The notes: generated by a model from the letters alone, not told the origin. Counted from the first letter of the stretch, positions 1 through 8,609 are shown. The stretch: 64,000 nucleotides of DNA from Filomicrobium sp. (GCA_017792465.1 CP051234.1:250606-314605); one strand, 5' to 3'. Program-made: numbers and translations.

Positions 1-198
1 CCGGCGCGGATGGACGATCTGCTCGTTGTCGAAACGCGCGTGAAAGAGCTCGGCGGCGCGTCGGTGACGCTGAACCAGGTTGTCAGCCGCGACGGGCGCG
101 CCGTCTTTGAGGCGGATGTCGTGGTCGTGCTTGTTTCGGTCGCGGGCAAGCCGCTGCGGCTAACCGATGCGATCCGGGTGGCTTTCGAGCGTTCTTGA
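1..198 (+). CDS. ybgC: YbgC-type acyl-CoA thioesterase, C-terminal part (cut by window edge)
   Basis: Only the last 65 or so codons are in the window, read in the frame that starts at base 1. The visible part (residues such as VVETRVKELGGASVTLNQVV) is the C-terminal half of a hotdog-fold thioesterase of the tol-pal-associated YbgC family, a cytoplasmic enzyme that hydrolyses acyl-CoA or acyl-ACP thioesters. The catalytic Asp region lies upstream of the window. The position directly before tolQ is the usual one for ybgC in proteobacteria and supports the call. The ATG at base 10 is internal, not the true start. Confidence 0.85.
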   Translation, partial: PARMDDLLVVETRVKELGGASVTLNQVVSRDGRAVFEADVVVVLVSVAGKPLRLTDAIRVAFERS

Positions 199-530
199 GT
201 TGGACTGCTGGCTGATGGAAGCCCGTGGTCCGCGATCTGAATTATGCTGCCGGAGCGTGGAATTCTTTGAAACCATAACGCTCAGCGTCTCTTCCTAAGC
301 CCTTGTTTGGTCATATTGCGAGGCAACAAGCGCTATTCAGACGGGGAGCCGTTAGGCGAAGTCACAAGAGCCTTGAGACCTCAGGGGGATTTCGCAGCGG
401 ACGGATTGGGCATCGGTTCGGCAGCTTCGCAATGGAGCGGTCACCGGTGCTTTGCGCATTGTGGGGTGTCGCTCCAATGGTTGGTGCTCTTTGGCCGGCC
501 GGCGGACAGGCGAGGTGAGCGGATTATTTC
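199..530. other. Intergenic region ybgC-tolQ, no gene seen
   Basis: A 332-base stretch between the ybgC stop and tolQ. Short overlapping open frames exist here but have neither convincing ribosome binding sites nor recognisable protein features. The region presumably holds the tolQ promoter, but no clear -35/-10 pair was found by eye. Confidence 0.5.
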
Positions 531-1244
531 ATGGACCCAAGTTTGACGAGTGAGAATCTCGGGGCTGCTCCGGCGGTCGGCTTTTCCTTCATCGAGCTCT
601 TCTTGCATGCCCACATCGTGGTTCAGGTCGTCATGGTCGGGCTGATGCTGGCGTCGGTCTGGTCCTGGGGCATCGTTTTCGAAAAGTTCTATTCATTCCG
701 GCAGGCTCGGCGGGAGACCGATAAGTTCGAGCATTTGTTCTGGTCGGGCCAATCGCTTGATGAACTTTATAACGGACTGACGCGCGGGCGGCCGATCGCC
801 ATGGCGGCGCTGTTCGTTGCCGCGATGCGCGAATGGAAACGCTCGGTTGAGGGCAATTCGCGCTCGATGGGCGGCATTCAGCTGCGTGTCGAGAAGGTCA
901 TGGACGTCACCATCGCGCGTGAGATGGAGCGGCTTGATCGGCGATTGCTGTTTCTTGCCACCGTTGGCGCGACGTCCCCGTTCGTCGGGCTGTTCGGGAC
1001 GGTCTGGGGCATCATGACGAGCTTCCAGGCGATTGCCGTTTCGAAGAATACCAACTTGGCGGTCGTCGCGCCGGGGATTGCCGAAGCCTTGTTTGCCACC
1101 GCACTTGGCCTTCTGGCTGCCATACCGGCGGTGATCTTCTACAATAAATTCTCTGCTGATTCTGCCAGGATCGGGCAGCGGCTTGAGGCGTTCGCAGACG
1201 AGTTTGCTGCGATTGTTTCGCGGCAGATCGATTCCGGTTCGTAA
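531..1244 (+). CDS. tolQ: TolQ, Tol-Pal proton channel subunit
   Basis: The 237-residue product is an inner-membrane protein of the MotA/TolQ/ExbB family. With TolR it forms the proton channel that energises TolA and so drives outer-membrane constriction at division. Three membrane segments can be placed at about residues 27-50, 138-165 and 176-204. The conserved second-helix stretch GLFGTVWGIMTSF lies at about 153-165 and the third helix contains the AEALFATALGLLAA signature. Length fits the family. It is the first gene of the tolQ-tolR-tolA-tolA-like-tolB run. Confidence 0.97.
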   Translation: MDPSLTSENLGAAPAVGFSFIELFLHAHIVVQVVMVGLMLASVWSWGIVFEKFYSFRQARRETDKFEHLFWSGQSLDELYNGLTRGRPIAMAALFVAAMREWKRSVEGNSRSMGGIQLRVEKVMDVTIAREMERLDRRLLFLATVGATSPFVGLFGTVWGIMTSFQAIAVSKNTNLAVVAPGIAEALFATALGLLAAIPAVIFYNKFSADSARIGQRLEAFADEFAAIVSRQIDSGS

Positions 1245-1295
1245 CGCCTGGAGCCTGCCGCGGCCTGAGTTCGTTTAGCTTGGAGACAGTCGCCG

Positions 1296-1742
<447 letters not shown>

Positions 1743-2774
1743 TTGCAGGCGATTGGCCTCATCTTTTCGCTGTTGCTGCACGGTGCGCTCATCGGTTACG
1801 CGGCCTACGAAATCATGGGCACCGATAAGCTGCCTGAGCCTGCTGCTCCCACAATCGAGGCGGAGATCATCTCCATTTCGGAATTCACCAAGCTGAAGCA
1901 GGGCGACCCGGAATCGAAAAAGCTCGAAGCCAAGGCGACGCCGGAAGAAGAAAAGCAGGTCTCGAAAAAGGAAGCGCCGAAGTCGAAGCCTGAGCCGCCC
2001 AAGCCGCCGCAGGCGACCGAACCGCCACCGCCTGAGACGCCGCCGGAAACCAAGGTGGCGAAGCTTGAGACGCCTGAGCCGCCGCAGCCCTCTAAACCTG
2101 ACGATATCGCCGAGAAGATCGATTCTTCGACGCCGCCAATTCCAGCGCCGCCCAATCCAGATGCGGATGCCGAGGCGCGCAAGAAAAAGGCGGAGATACA
2201 ACGTAAGTATCGCGAGAAGCAAAAGAAGGAAGAAGAAGCGCGGCGTAAGAAGGAAGCTGAGCGCAAGAAGAAGCTCGCGGAAAAGAAGAAACGGGAAGCC
2301 GAAAAGGAGCGCAAGGCGAAGAAAAAACAGGAAGACTTTACCAAGCGGATGTCGGCGTTGCTTGATAAAACTCCTGAGGAGCGCGGTTCGAAGCGTTCTG
2401 GAACTTCGCAGGATACAGATTATACCGGACCGACGGCCGGGGAACGGGAAGGGCAGGGTAACGAGTTAACTGCTCGTGAGGAGGATCTTCTCAAAGGGCG
2501 GATCAGCTCGCAGATCCGCGATTGCTGGCGTTTGCCGGGCGGAGGTGGTGGAATCGACGTGGCTGTGGTTACGGTTCGCTGGCGGTTGAAGCGGGACGGC
2601 CAGCTCGATGGCCAGCCGCAGATCGTCGGCGCGCGTAATGACCCGGTCTATCGGATTGCCGGCGAAGCAGCTGTTCGCGCGGTGACGTGTGCGGCGCCGT
2701 TCAAACTCCCGCCGGAGATGTACCAAAACTGGCAGGAGATCACCTGGGAATTCGATCCGAGGCATATGCTTTGA
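1743..2774 (+). CDS. tolA: TolA, energy-transducing envelope-spanning protein (TTG start)
   Basis: The 343-residue protein has the three-part TolA plan: an N-terminal membrane anchor (about residues 3-24), a long Pro/Lys/Glu-rich then Lys/Arg/Glu-rich helical middle (about 50-230), and a globular C-terminal domain (about 250-343) with two cysteines (IRDCW and VTCAAPF) that probably form the domain's disulfide. TolA spans the periplasm and contacts Pal and TolB. The TTG at 1743 is chosen because GGAGGG at 1733-1738 sits four bases upstream and no in-frame ATG precedes the membrane helix; the nearby ATG at 1739 is out of frame. The stop overlaps the next gene's ATG. Confidence 0.93.
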   Translation: MQAIGLIFSLLLHGALIGYAAYEIMGTDKLPEPAAPTIEAEIISISEFTKLKQGDPESKKLEAKATPEEEKQVSKKEAPKSKPEPPKPPQATEPPPPETPPETKVAKLETPEPPQPSKPDDIAEKIDSSTPPIPAPPNPDADAEARKKKAEIQRKYREKQKKEEEARRKKEAERKKKLAEKKKREAEKERKAKKKQEDFTKRMSALLDKTPEERGSKRSGTSQDTDYTGPTAGEREGQGNELTAREEDLLKGRISSQIRDCWRLPGGGGGIDVAVVTVRWRLKRDGQLDGQPQIVGARNDPVYRIAGEAAVRAVTCAAPFKLPPEMYQNWQEITWEFDPRHML

Positions 2775-3382
2775 TGAGTACATGTATGGTCATCAGATTT
2801 GAAAAATGGAAAAAGCATTTTCTGTGGGTGGCACGCCTCGCCGTTATTTGCGCTTTGGCATTCAGTAGTTTCGGGTGGGGCGCTTCAGAAATAGCATCGG
2901 CTTCTGGTTCCGAAGGAGGGTCTCGGGCGACTTCCCCTTCTGCGGCAGACAACAAATCCTTCAAAAACATGAAGTTGGCTAAGGATCAGAAGCGGAATGA
3001 CTTCAACAATCGCATGTTGGAATTGCTAAATAAATCTCCATCAGTACATCCGACAAAGCGTAAAGGGTCTTCAAATGGTGCCCAGCTTACCGCGCAGCAA
3101 CAACATCTGTTGATGGCGAGCATTGGTTCGCAGATCCGCGCCTGCTGGCAACGGCCCGAAGGTAAAGGATCTTTGGTCAGTGTTCGTTGGCGTCTGAAAA
3201 AAAATGGCGAACTCGATGGGCCGCCGGTGGTTATATCGCCGCGCAAGGATGTGCAATTCCAAAACAATGCAGCCGCTGCTGTCAAAGCGATAAAATGCGC
3301 AGCTCCGTTTAATTTGCCACCCGAGAGCTATGCAGCTTGGCGAGACATCACATGGATGTTCGACGCAACACGATCGTTCTGA
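2774..3382 (+). CDS. Short TolA-like protein: tandem copy of the TolA C-terminal domain with its own signal sequence
   Basis: The 202-residue product starts at an ATG that overlaps the tolA TGA (ATGA), so translation is probably coupled. A basic N-terminus (about residues 9-16) and hydrophobic stretch (about 17-37) form a signal peptide or membrane anchor. A short linker follows, then a domain aligned along its length with the TolA C-terminus: both have a D-F-x-x-R-M-x-x-L-L-[DN]-K entry, SQIR-x-CW, VRWRLK, DG, CAAPF-x-LPPE-x-Y and W-x-[ED]-ITW. The two cysteines are kept. The long helical middle of TolA is absent, so it could not span the periplasm in the same way. The gene is visibly richer in A and T than tolA. 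Role unknown; a periplasmic partner or competitor of TolA for Pal/TolB is an inference. Confidence 0.88.
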   Translation: MSTCMVIRFEKWKKHFLWVARLAVICALAFSSFGWGASEIASASGSEGGSRATSPSAADNKSFKNMKLAKDQKRNDFNNRMLELLNKSPSVHPTKRKGSSNGAQLTAQQQHLLMASIGSQIRACWQRPEGKGSLVSVRWRLKKNGELDGPPVVISPRKDVQFQNNAAAAVKAIKCAAPFNLPPESYAAWRDITWMFDATRSF

Positions 3383-3414
3383 GGCTGCACATGAAGTTTA
3401 GAGGTATCTGACGA

Positions 3415-4788
3415 ATGAATTCATCATGGTTCGATGATGTCGGTCTTTGGAAACGCTCTGGCGCGATGCTGTCGAGACGGCAGGTTTTGACCGGTCTCGG
3501 TGCCGCCAGCCTGTCGATCTGCTATGGGGGCGATCTGGCCTTTGCCCAGGGCCTGAGTGGGACGCAGCGGCAGGGTACGGTTGCGCCGATTCCGATCGCC
3601 ATTCCGAATTTTGTTGGCGATGACCCGAAACTGGCGGCCGATATCGCCGGAGTCATTGCCTCCGACCTGCAGGGTTCGGGGCTGTTCGCGTCGCTCAACC
3701 CGAATTCGTTCCTGGAACGGATTACGAACGTCAATGCCGCTCCCCGCTTTCCCGATTGGCGCGCGATTCGTGCGGACGCGCTGGTCGTCGGGTCCGTGTC
3801 GAATGCCGGTGATGGGCGCGTGTCGACCGAATTCCGGCTGTGGGATGTGACGACGGGCCAGCAGCTGACCGGTCAGCGCTTTACGACAGTGGCGAGGAAC
3901 TGGCGGCGGATCGGGCATATCATTGCCGACCAGGTCTATCAGCGCCTGACGGGCGAAAAGGGCTATTTCGATACCCGCGTCGTCTACATCGATGAGACCG
4001 GTCCGAAGCAGCGGCGCGTCAAACGGCTGGCGATCATGGACCAGGATGGCCATAACATGCGGGTCCTCAGCAGCGGCGACGAACTCGTGCTGACGCCCCG
4101 GTTTTCGCCATCGAGCCAGCAGATTGCCTACATGTCCTACGGGAAGGGGCAGCCGCGCGTCTACATGATGAACCTGGAAACCGGGCAGAAGCAGGTGGTC
4201 GGGGATTTCCCGGGCATGACGTTTGCGCCGCGGTTCTCTCCCGACGGGCAGAAGATCGTCATGAGCCTGCAGGAAGGCGGCGGGTCGTCGATCTTCGAAA
4301 TGGATCTGAGGTCTCGGCAGACGCGGCGGCTGACGGAAGTCACTCAGGCGATCGATACCGGGCCGTCCTACTCGCCCGATGGCGCGAATATCGTCTTCGA
4401 ATCGGACCGCGAAGGGACCCAGCAACTCTACGTCATGAGCGTGAATGGGGGCCCAGCAAGGCGGATCAGCTTGGGGCAGGGGCGGTATTCGACACCGGTT
4501 TGGTCTCCGCGCGGCGACTACATCGCCTTCACGAAGCAGCTGATGGGGCGATTCCTGATCGGAATCATGCGTCCGGACGGCAGCGGCGAGCGAATCCTCT
4601 CCGAAGGCTTCCATAACGAAGGACCGACCTGGGCGCCCAACGGACGCGTCTTGATGTTCTTCCGGGAAGAACGAGGGCAGAACACCGGTCCGCGAATCTT
4701 CTCCGTCGACATCACCGGCTACAACGAGAAAGTCATCAAGACGCCCTCGTTCGCCTCCGACCCCGCGTGGTCGCCTTTGCTCAATTGA
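3415..4788 (+). CDS. tolB: TolB, periplasmic beta-propeller of the Tol-Pal system
   Basis: The 457-residue precursor has an N-terminal TolB domain (about residues 55-170) followed by a WD40-like beta-propeller (about 200-455) with repeated SPDG/SPxG blades such as [10 protein letters not shown] and [15 protein letters not shown]. TolB binds Pal and is displaced through TolA. The signal region is unusual: S-R-R-Q-V-L at residues 20-25 followed by a weakly hydrophobic stretch and an A-F-A cleavage site near residue 44 looks like a twin-arginine signal rather than a plain Sec signal. An internal ATG at 3466 would shorten the N-region but keep the twin arginine. It lies 32 bases after the TolA-like gene. 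Confidence 0.96.
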   Translation: MNSSWFDDVGLWKRSGAMLSRRQVLTGLGAASLSICYGGDLAFAQGLSGTQRQGTVAPIPIAIPNFVGDDPKLAADIAGVIASDLQGSGLFASLNPNSFLERITNVNAAPRFPDWRAIRADALVVGSVSNAGDGRVSTEFRLWDVTTGQQLTGQRFTTVARNWRRIGHIIADQVYQRLTGEKGYFDTRVVYIDETGPKQRRVKRLAIMDQDGHNMRVLSSGDELVLTPRFSPSSQQIAYMSYGKGQPRVYMMNLETGQKQVVGDFPGMTFAPRFSPDGQKIVMSLQEGGGSSIFEMDLRSRQTRRLTEVTQAIDTGPSYSPDGANIVFESDREGTQQLYVMSVNGGPARRISLGQGRYSTPVWSPRGDYIAFTKQLMGRFLIGIMRPDGSGERILSEGFHNEGPTWAPNGRVLMFFREERGQNTGPRIFSVDITGYNEKVIKTPSFASDPAWSPLLN

Positions 4789-5071
4789 TCCGATTTGGTA
4801 CAGGTTTTAACCGGCCTTTAACGGGTTGCAGAGTCTTATATTCCCAATGCCGATTGTATTGCTTGGGCAGGTAGGACGCCGCTTCGCGGTGTTCTTTGGG
4901 AAGTGTGCTGCGGAGTCCCTGGAACACTGAGGAGCGTTCATCACGCAGTGGCATAATCGCATCAAGACCATTGGAAAACCGTGCTGAAGCGGTCTCATTG
5001 CTTGATACGGAACTGCTGCACGGGTACCCAGTTATCTGGCTAGTGCCGAACAAGCATCAGGAGATTGAACT
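4789..5071. other. Intergenic region tolB to tiny lipoprotein pair
   Basis: About 280 bases with no convincing gene. It must contain the promoter of the tiny lipoprotein genes if they are transcribed apart from tolB. An AT-richer patch (CTTATATT near 4835-4842) could be a -10 element but no well-spaced -35 was found. Confidence 0.35.
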
Positions 5072-5206
5072 ATGCAGGGTGTTAAGGGGCTTATCGTTTT
5101 GTCGGCTGTCGTCGCGGCAGTGGCTCTCGGGGCATGTCGTCGTGAAGTTCCACACACGCCAATGAAGCTTGGTGCCGATGTATCGGCCACCGAAGTTGCT
5201 CGCTGA
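5072..5206 (+). CDS. Tiny lipoprotein, first tandem copy (44 residues)
   Basis: ATG at 5072 preceded by AGGAG; the stop is TGA at 5204-5206. The product has a hydrophobic signal (residues 7-19) ending in a lipobox L-G-A-C with Cys22, so the mature peptide would be only about 23 residues: C-RREVPHTPMKLGADV followed by a short variable end. Compared with the second copy, 19 consecutive codons (5126-5182 against 5299-5355) differ at 12 codons, all synonymous, which is strong evidence that it is translated and under purifying selection. No named family recognised; an outer-membrane tethered peptide exported by LolCDE is an inference from the lipobox. Confidence 0.8.
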   Translation: MQGVKGLIVLSAVVAAVALGACRREVPHTPMKLGADVSATEVAR

Positions 5207-5253
5207 TATCGGCCTTAGGCCACAGGGACTCTAATTCTTAGGAGAATACGATC

Positions 5254-5382
5254 ATGAAGGGCGCACTTGTTATCGCTGCTGTTGTTGCTGCTGTTGCTCT
5301 CGGCGCATGCCGCCGCGAAGTACCGCACACCCCAATGAAGCTCGGCGCAGACGTTCCGGCTTCGGTTGAGGTTGCTCGCTAA
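5254..5382 (+). CDS. Tiny lipoprotein, second tandem copy (42 residues)
   Basis: ATG at 5254 with AGGAG about nine bases upstream; the stop is TAA at 5380-5382. The signal runs over residues 4-16 and the lipobox is L-G-A-C with Cys19. The mature sequence is the same as in the first copy over C-RREVPHTPMKLGADV and differs only in the last residues (PASVEVAR against SATEVAR). The copies are 47 bases apart and are followed by an intrinsic terminator, so they look like a small operon of their own inside the tol-pal cluster. Function unknown; entericidin-like or structural envelope roles are possible by size only. Confidence 0.82.
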   Translation: MKGALVIAAVVAAVALGACRREVPHTPMKLGADVPASVEVAR

Positions 5383-5429
5383 GCTGCGACAACATCACCT
5401 GTCCAGTTTTCTGGATAGGCGAAGTTATA

Positions 5430-5475
5430 AAAGCTGGATCACCTACGCAATGGCGGGGTGGTCCAGCTTTTTTTG
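5430..5475 (+). terminator. Intrinsic terminator after the tiny lipoprotein pair
   Basis: An inverted repeat of about 14 bp (AAAGCTGGATCACC at 5430-5443 with GGTGGTCCAGCTTT at 5457-5470, one G-U pair) runs into a T-tract at 5468-5475. It lies 47 bases after the second lipoprotein stop and separates this unit from pal. Confidence 0.85.
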
Positions 5476-5746
5476 TGGGCGACCGAATCAGGGCGCCAGT
5501 CCGGGCTGGCGAGAATTGCAGAACCGGTCGGGCCGTGGCTGAAACCATGACGTTCGACGAAAGAGGTCTGGGTTTTCAACCGGAGTTTCAGTTGTTTGGC
5601 GGGGACGGGCTTCCAATACGTTCGCCAATCGGTCACAATTTCGGCTGATCCCAAAGGTATCAGGCTAGTTGAAGCCCTGAATCATGAGCCGGCGCTGCGT
5701 GCAAAGGCGCGTTAAATATAGTGTCCGCATTTCGAAGGGATGAGGC
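5476..5746. other. Upstream region of pal
   Basis: No gene seen. A TTAAATATAG patch near 5713-5722 could be a -10 region for pal. A purine-rich GATGAGG lies just before the pal ATG and can serve as ribosome binding site. Confidence 0.35.
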
Positions 5747-6259
5747 ATGAATCGCCCGTTTATCCAAACGCCGTGGGCACGTGTGGTCCTGGTTGCTGCC
5801 GCGTGCCTCCTGGCCGCTGGCTGCGCACAGAAAACTCTCGATGAATCCGCCCAGTTGACCAACGGCGCCGCTGGTGGCCCTGTCGTTCCGGGGACTCAGC
5901 GTGACTTCAGTACCAACGTTGGCGATATCGTCTATTTCACGACCGATAGTTCCGATATCAGCCCAGAGGCCCGCCAGACGCTTCTCAAGCAAGCGCAGTG
6001 GCTGCGGCAGTACCCACAGTTCACCATCACGATTGAAGGTCACGCCGACGAGCGTGGTACGCGTGAATACAACATCGCGCTGGGCGCTCGCCGCGCAACA
6101 GCGGTGCGCACGTTCTTGTCGCGCAGCGGTGTGAACCCGTCGCGAATCCGTACCATTTCGTACGGTAAGGAACGTCCGGTGGCCGTCTGTGACGACATTT
6201 CGTGCTGGTCGCAGAACCGGCGCGCGCAAACGGTGCTCAACAGCAGGGTGGCAGGCTGA
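5747..6259 (+). CDS. pal: Pal, peptidoglycan-associated lipoprotein
   Basis: The 170-residue precursor has a lipobox L-A-A-G-C with lipidated Cys26, then an OmpA-like peptidoglycan-binding domain (about residues 55-165). The diaminopimelate-binding residues are visible: the Asp in GHADERGTREYN and the Arg pair in QNRRAQTVL. A cysteine pair near the C-terminus (AVCDDISCW) is typical of alphaproteobacterial Pal. It anchors the outer membrane to peptidoglycan and is positioned by TolB/TolA. Confidence 0.97.
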   Translation: MNRPFIQTPWARVVLVAAACLLAAGCAQKTLDESAQLTNGAAGGPVVPGTQRDFSTNVGDIVYFTTDSSDISPEARQTLLKQAQWLRQYPQFTITIEGHADERGTREYNIALGARRATAVRTFLSRSGVNPSRIRTISYGKERPVAVCDDISCWSQNRRAQTVLNSRVAG

Positions 6260-6294
6260 CCGGCAGTCACCCCGTTGGGTCATCAAAGACCCTT

Positions 6295-6915
6295 TTGTTG
6301 GCTTGGTTTGAAAGCCGGACCGGTTTTTTCTTCAACGTAGCAATTGTTGCGCTGAGCGTCGGCCTCTTGTCGGTGCTCGGCGGTGCTCGCTCAGAGGCTC
6401 AGGCGATCGATGAGGATCGCCCGGGGGCTTCGGTTTTGCATGGGGATGAGACCGAGACACGCCCGTCAGCGTCCGATCTGGCGGCTCTGCCCCAACTTGC
6501 TGATTTGGATGCAGCCCTGGCCTTGCGCGATTCCCAGGCATCGCAGCGGCTGCGGTTGTCTGTCGGGGACCGGGTGTTCTTTGCGCCTGACAGTACGGAC
6601 TTGGGTACGAAAGCCGGGTTGGCCCTCTTCGGGCAGGCGCATTGGCTGGTCGGGACGGGCTCCAAGGCGGTTATCGTCGGTCATGGCGACGACGGGGGAT
6701 CGTCCGAGGCCAACTTGGCGATCGGATTGCGCCGAGCAGTAGCCGTTCGGAATAGGCTTATCGACAATGGCGTTCCAGCGGACAGGTTGCGAGTTGTGAG
6801 CGCGGGACGATCTCAGAGAATCGCGACATGTGAGGAGGCCTATTGCCGGGTGCATAATCGTCGTGCCGTCATTGTGATCGTGCGCGGGTTTGCCCAGGCG
6901 AGCGCGCCTCAGTAG
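6295..6915 (+). CDS. Pal-like OmpA-domain protein without lipobox (tandem Pal paralogue)
   Basis: About 206 residues from the TTG at 6295; the same frame also opens at an ATG at 6202 inside pal, so the start is uncertain. The TTG is favoured because a signal-like hydrophobic stretch (about residues 11-30, ending near ARSEAQA) then lies at the N-terminus. The second half aligns with Pal: VGDRVFFAPDST matches VGDIVYFTTDSS, GHGDDGGSSEANLAIG matches GHADERGTREYNIALG, and HNRRAVIV matches QNRRAQTV. The peptidoglycan-binding Asp and Arg and the C-terminal cysteine pair (TCEEAYC) are kept, but there is no lipobox cysteine, so the product is probably soluble in the periplasm or signal-anchored. It may compete with Pal for peptidoglycan or TolB; that is inference. 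Confidence 0.82.
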   Translation: MLAWFESRTGFFFNVAIVALSVGLLSVLGGARSEAQAIDEDRPGASVLHGDETETRPSASDLAALPQLADLDAALALRDSQASQRLRLSVGDRVFFAPDSTDLGTKAGLALFGQAHWLVGTGSKAVIVGHGDDGGSSEANLAIGLRRAVAVRNRLIDNGVPADRLRVVSAGRSQRIATCEEAYCRVHNRRAVIVIVRGFAQASAPQ

Positions 6916-7103
6916 TCAGGTTTCGGCTGTGGCTGGGTCGTGGAATCACGTTCCTTGTCATGCGCTTGAGCCACACATCGGATATTGCGGACGGGGCCGG
7001 GCTGCACGCGCTGCTGTGACGTTGTATGCTTGGGATCACATGAGACTTCGGATGAGACGGATAGCGCGCTTTAGCCGGGCTGTTCACTTGAGGCGACGAA
7101 CGG

Positions 7104-8084
7104 ATGATAAGCGGGGCCGCAATGCGCAAGACGACGAATAGGGTAGCTGGCTGGTTCGGATGCTCTTGCGCGGTTGTCTGCCTTGGCTTGGCGTTCGCTG
7201 GTGGTTTCTCGACGTCGGCACTTGCGGATGAGACGGCTGATCTCAAGAAGCGCGTTCAGCAGCTCGAAGAGCAGATGGTCGATATGCAGGTCGTCATCGG
7301 CACTTTGCAATCCATGAACGCTGGGGCGGCCCAGGGGCCGTCGGCGAGCTATGGGCCGCAAGGTGGCTCGGTAGGCTATGGCGGCGGTGATGGGGCCAGC
7401 AGCGCCCGCCTCGATGGCATTGAGACGCAGATCCAGGCACTGACGTCGCAGATGGAGCTTTTGTCCCGGGAGGTCCGCTCGCTTTCGTCGGATCGCCGTG
7501 GGGCTCTTCCGACGTCGCCGCAGAATGGATATGCGGAAGCGCCCCAGACCGCGCCGCAATATGGTGTCGAGACCCAAAGCCTGAACGACTCGGTCGATTA
7601 CGGCGGGTTCGGTTCGACGACCGTCAGCCGCGACCAAAACGATAGCATTGGCGGGCTTTTGTCCAACGGCGGTGTCAATTTTGGCGGCGGCGGATCGGAT
7701 GCCGGGTCCAAGCAGCTTTATGAAACGGCTTATGGATATCTGCTGCAGCAGGACTACGGTGCGGCCGAAGCCGCATTTCGTGATTTCGTTCAGCGTTATC
7801 CGAATGATGCGCTGGCGGGAAACGCGCAATATTGGCTGGGCGAGTCGCTCTATCTGAGAGGGCAGTACAAGCCGGCAGCAACGGCGTTTCTCGAGGGCTA
7901 TGAAAAGCATCGCAGCAACGGCAAAGCGCCTGAAAGCCTGTTAAAGCTTGCGATGTCGCTCAACAAGCTCGGCCAGCACGATGCGGCTTGTTCGTCGTTC
8001 ACCGAACTTTCTGCTCAGTTCCCCAATGCGCCGGCGAATGTCCGGCAGCGGGCAGGCATCGAGCGCCGCCGGGCGGGGTGCTGA
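7104..8084 (+). CDS. cpoB: CpoB/YbgF, Tol-Pal-associated TPR protein
   Basis: The 326-residue precursor has a signal peptide (about residues 7-41), an N-terminal coiled coil (ETADLKKRVQQLEEQM onward), a long Gly/Ser/Tyr-rich low-complexity linker (about 70-195), and C-terminal TPR repeats (about 200-320) in the arrangement of CpoB/YbgF, the periplasmic protein that couples Tol energy state to peptidoglycan synthesis at the septum. GAGG lies upstream of the ATG at 7104; a second in-frame ATG at 7122 is an alternative. It is the last gene of the tol-pal cluster. Confidence 0.93.
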   Translation: MISGAAMRKTTNRVAGWFGCSCAVVCLGLAFAGGFSTSALADETADLKKRVQQLEEQMVDMQVVIGTLQSMNAGAAQGPSASYGPQGGSVGYGGGDGASSARLDGIETQIQALTSQMELLSREVRSLSSDRRGALPTSPQNGYAEAPQTAPQYGVETQSLNDSVDYGGFGSTTVSRDQNDSIGGLLSNGGVNFGGGGSDAGSKQLYETAYGYLLQQDYGAAEAAFRDFVQRYPNDALAGNAQYWLGESLYLRGQYKPAATAFLEGYEKHRSNGKAPESLLKLAMSLNKLGQHDAACSSFTELSAQFPNAPANVRQRAGIERRRAGC

Positions 8085-8345
8085 GGCGGCCCTCGAAAGC
8101 CACTTCGCGGCTGATCTAACTTCAATTCATGGAACCTTTGTTCGCGCAGGTGAATTCACCTTTCACTGGGCGCGGTGATGCGCGCCTGCATCACGCCATC
8201 CGAATCAATTCAGGTTGCGTTCATGCGCTGGTTGAAAAGGTGGGAAACCGAATCATTTGGTCGTGGATAATGCCTCATTGCCACTCCCGACTTTGATGAG
8301 CCGACAAGCATTATGCACAGGTCGATAACTTGGAGACTGTGAACA

Positions 8346-8558
8346 ATGGCGATTGAAGATTTGAATTCGAAAGCTCCGGTTGAAGCAGATCAGACGGCCG
8401 CGAAAGATGCAGACGTCAATGCGCTGGCAGAAGCCCCGGAGCTTGATGGTTCGATCGATGCGTTGGTGGCCAATCTGCGCGCGGCTCGCGATCAATTTGC
8501 TGAGCTTCTGGACCGTGCAGAATCCAAAGACGAAGCGTCTCAAAGCAAGGTTGCCTGA
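8346..8558 (+). CDS. Small acidic hypothetical protein (70 residues)
   Basis: ATG at 8346 with GGAG about 12 bases upstream. The product is acidic and soluble with no signal peptide; its second half (about residues 34-60, DGSIDALVANLRAARDQFAELLDRAE) looks like an amphipathic helix or short coiled coil. It stands alone between cpoB and tRNA-Asp. Not recognised. The good ribosome binding site and protein-like composition make a real gene likely. Confidence 0.6.
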   Translation: MAIEDLNSKAPVEADQTAAKDADVNALAEAPELDGSIDALVANLRAARDQFAELLDRAESKDEASQSKVA

Positions 8559-8609
8559 GCCTCTGGGTGCGGCTGTTACGCCCAGTTTGCCCACACGTTT
8601 CCAAGCCGC

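Noticed and set aside
303-546. Two overlapping open frames of 71 and 79 codons upstream of tolQ
   Set aside because: No ribosome binding site, atypical composition, and they overlap each other in different frames within a probable promoter region.
4896-5165. An 89-codon open frame covering the first tiny lipoprotein gene
   Set aside because: It is in another frame than the lipoprotein, whose coding nature is proven by silent substitutions against its twin.
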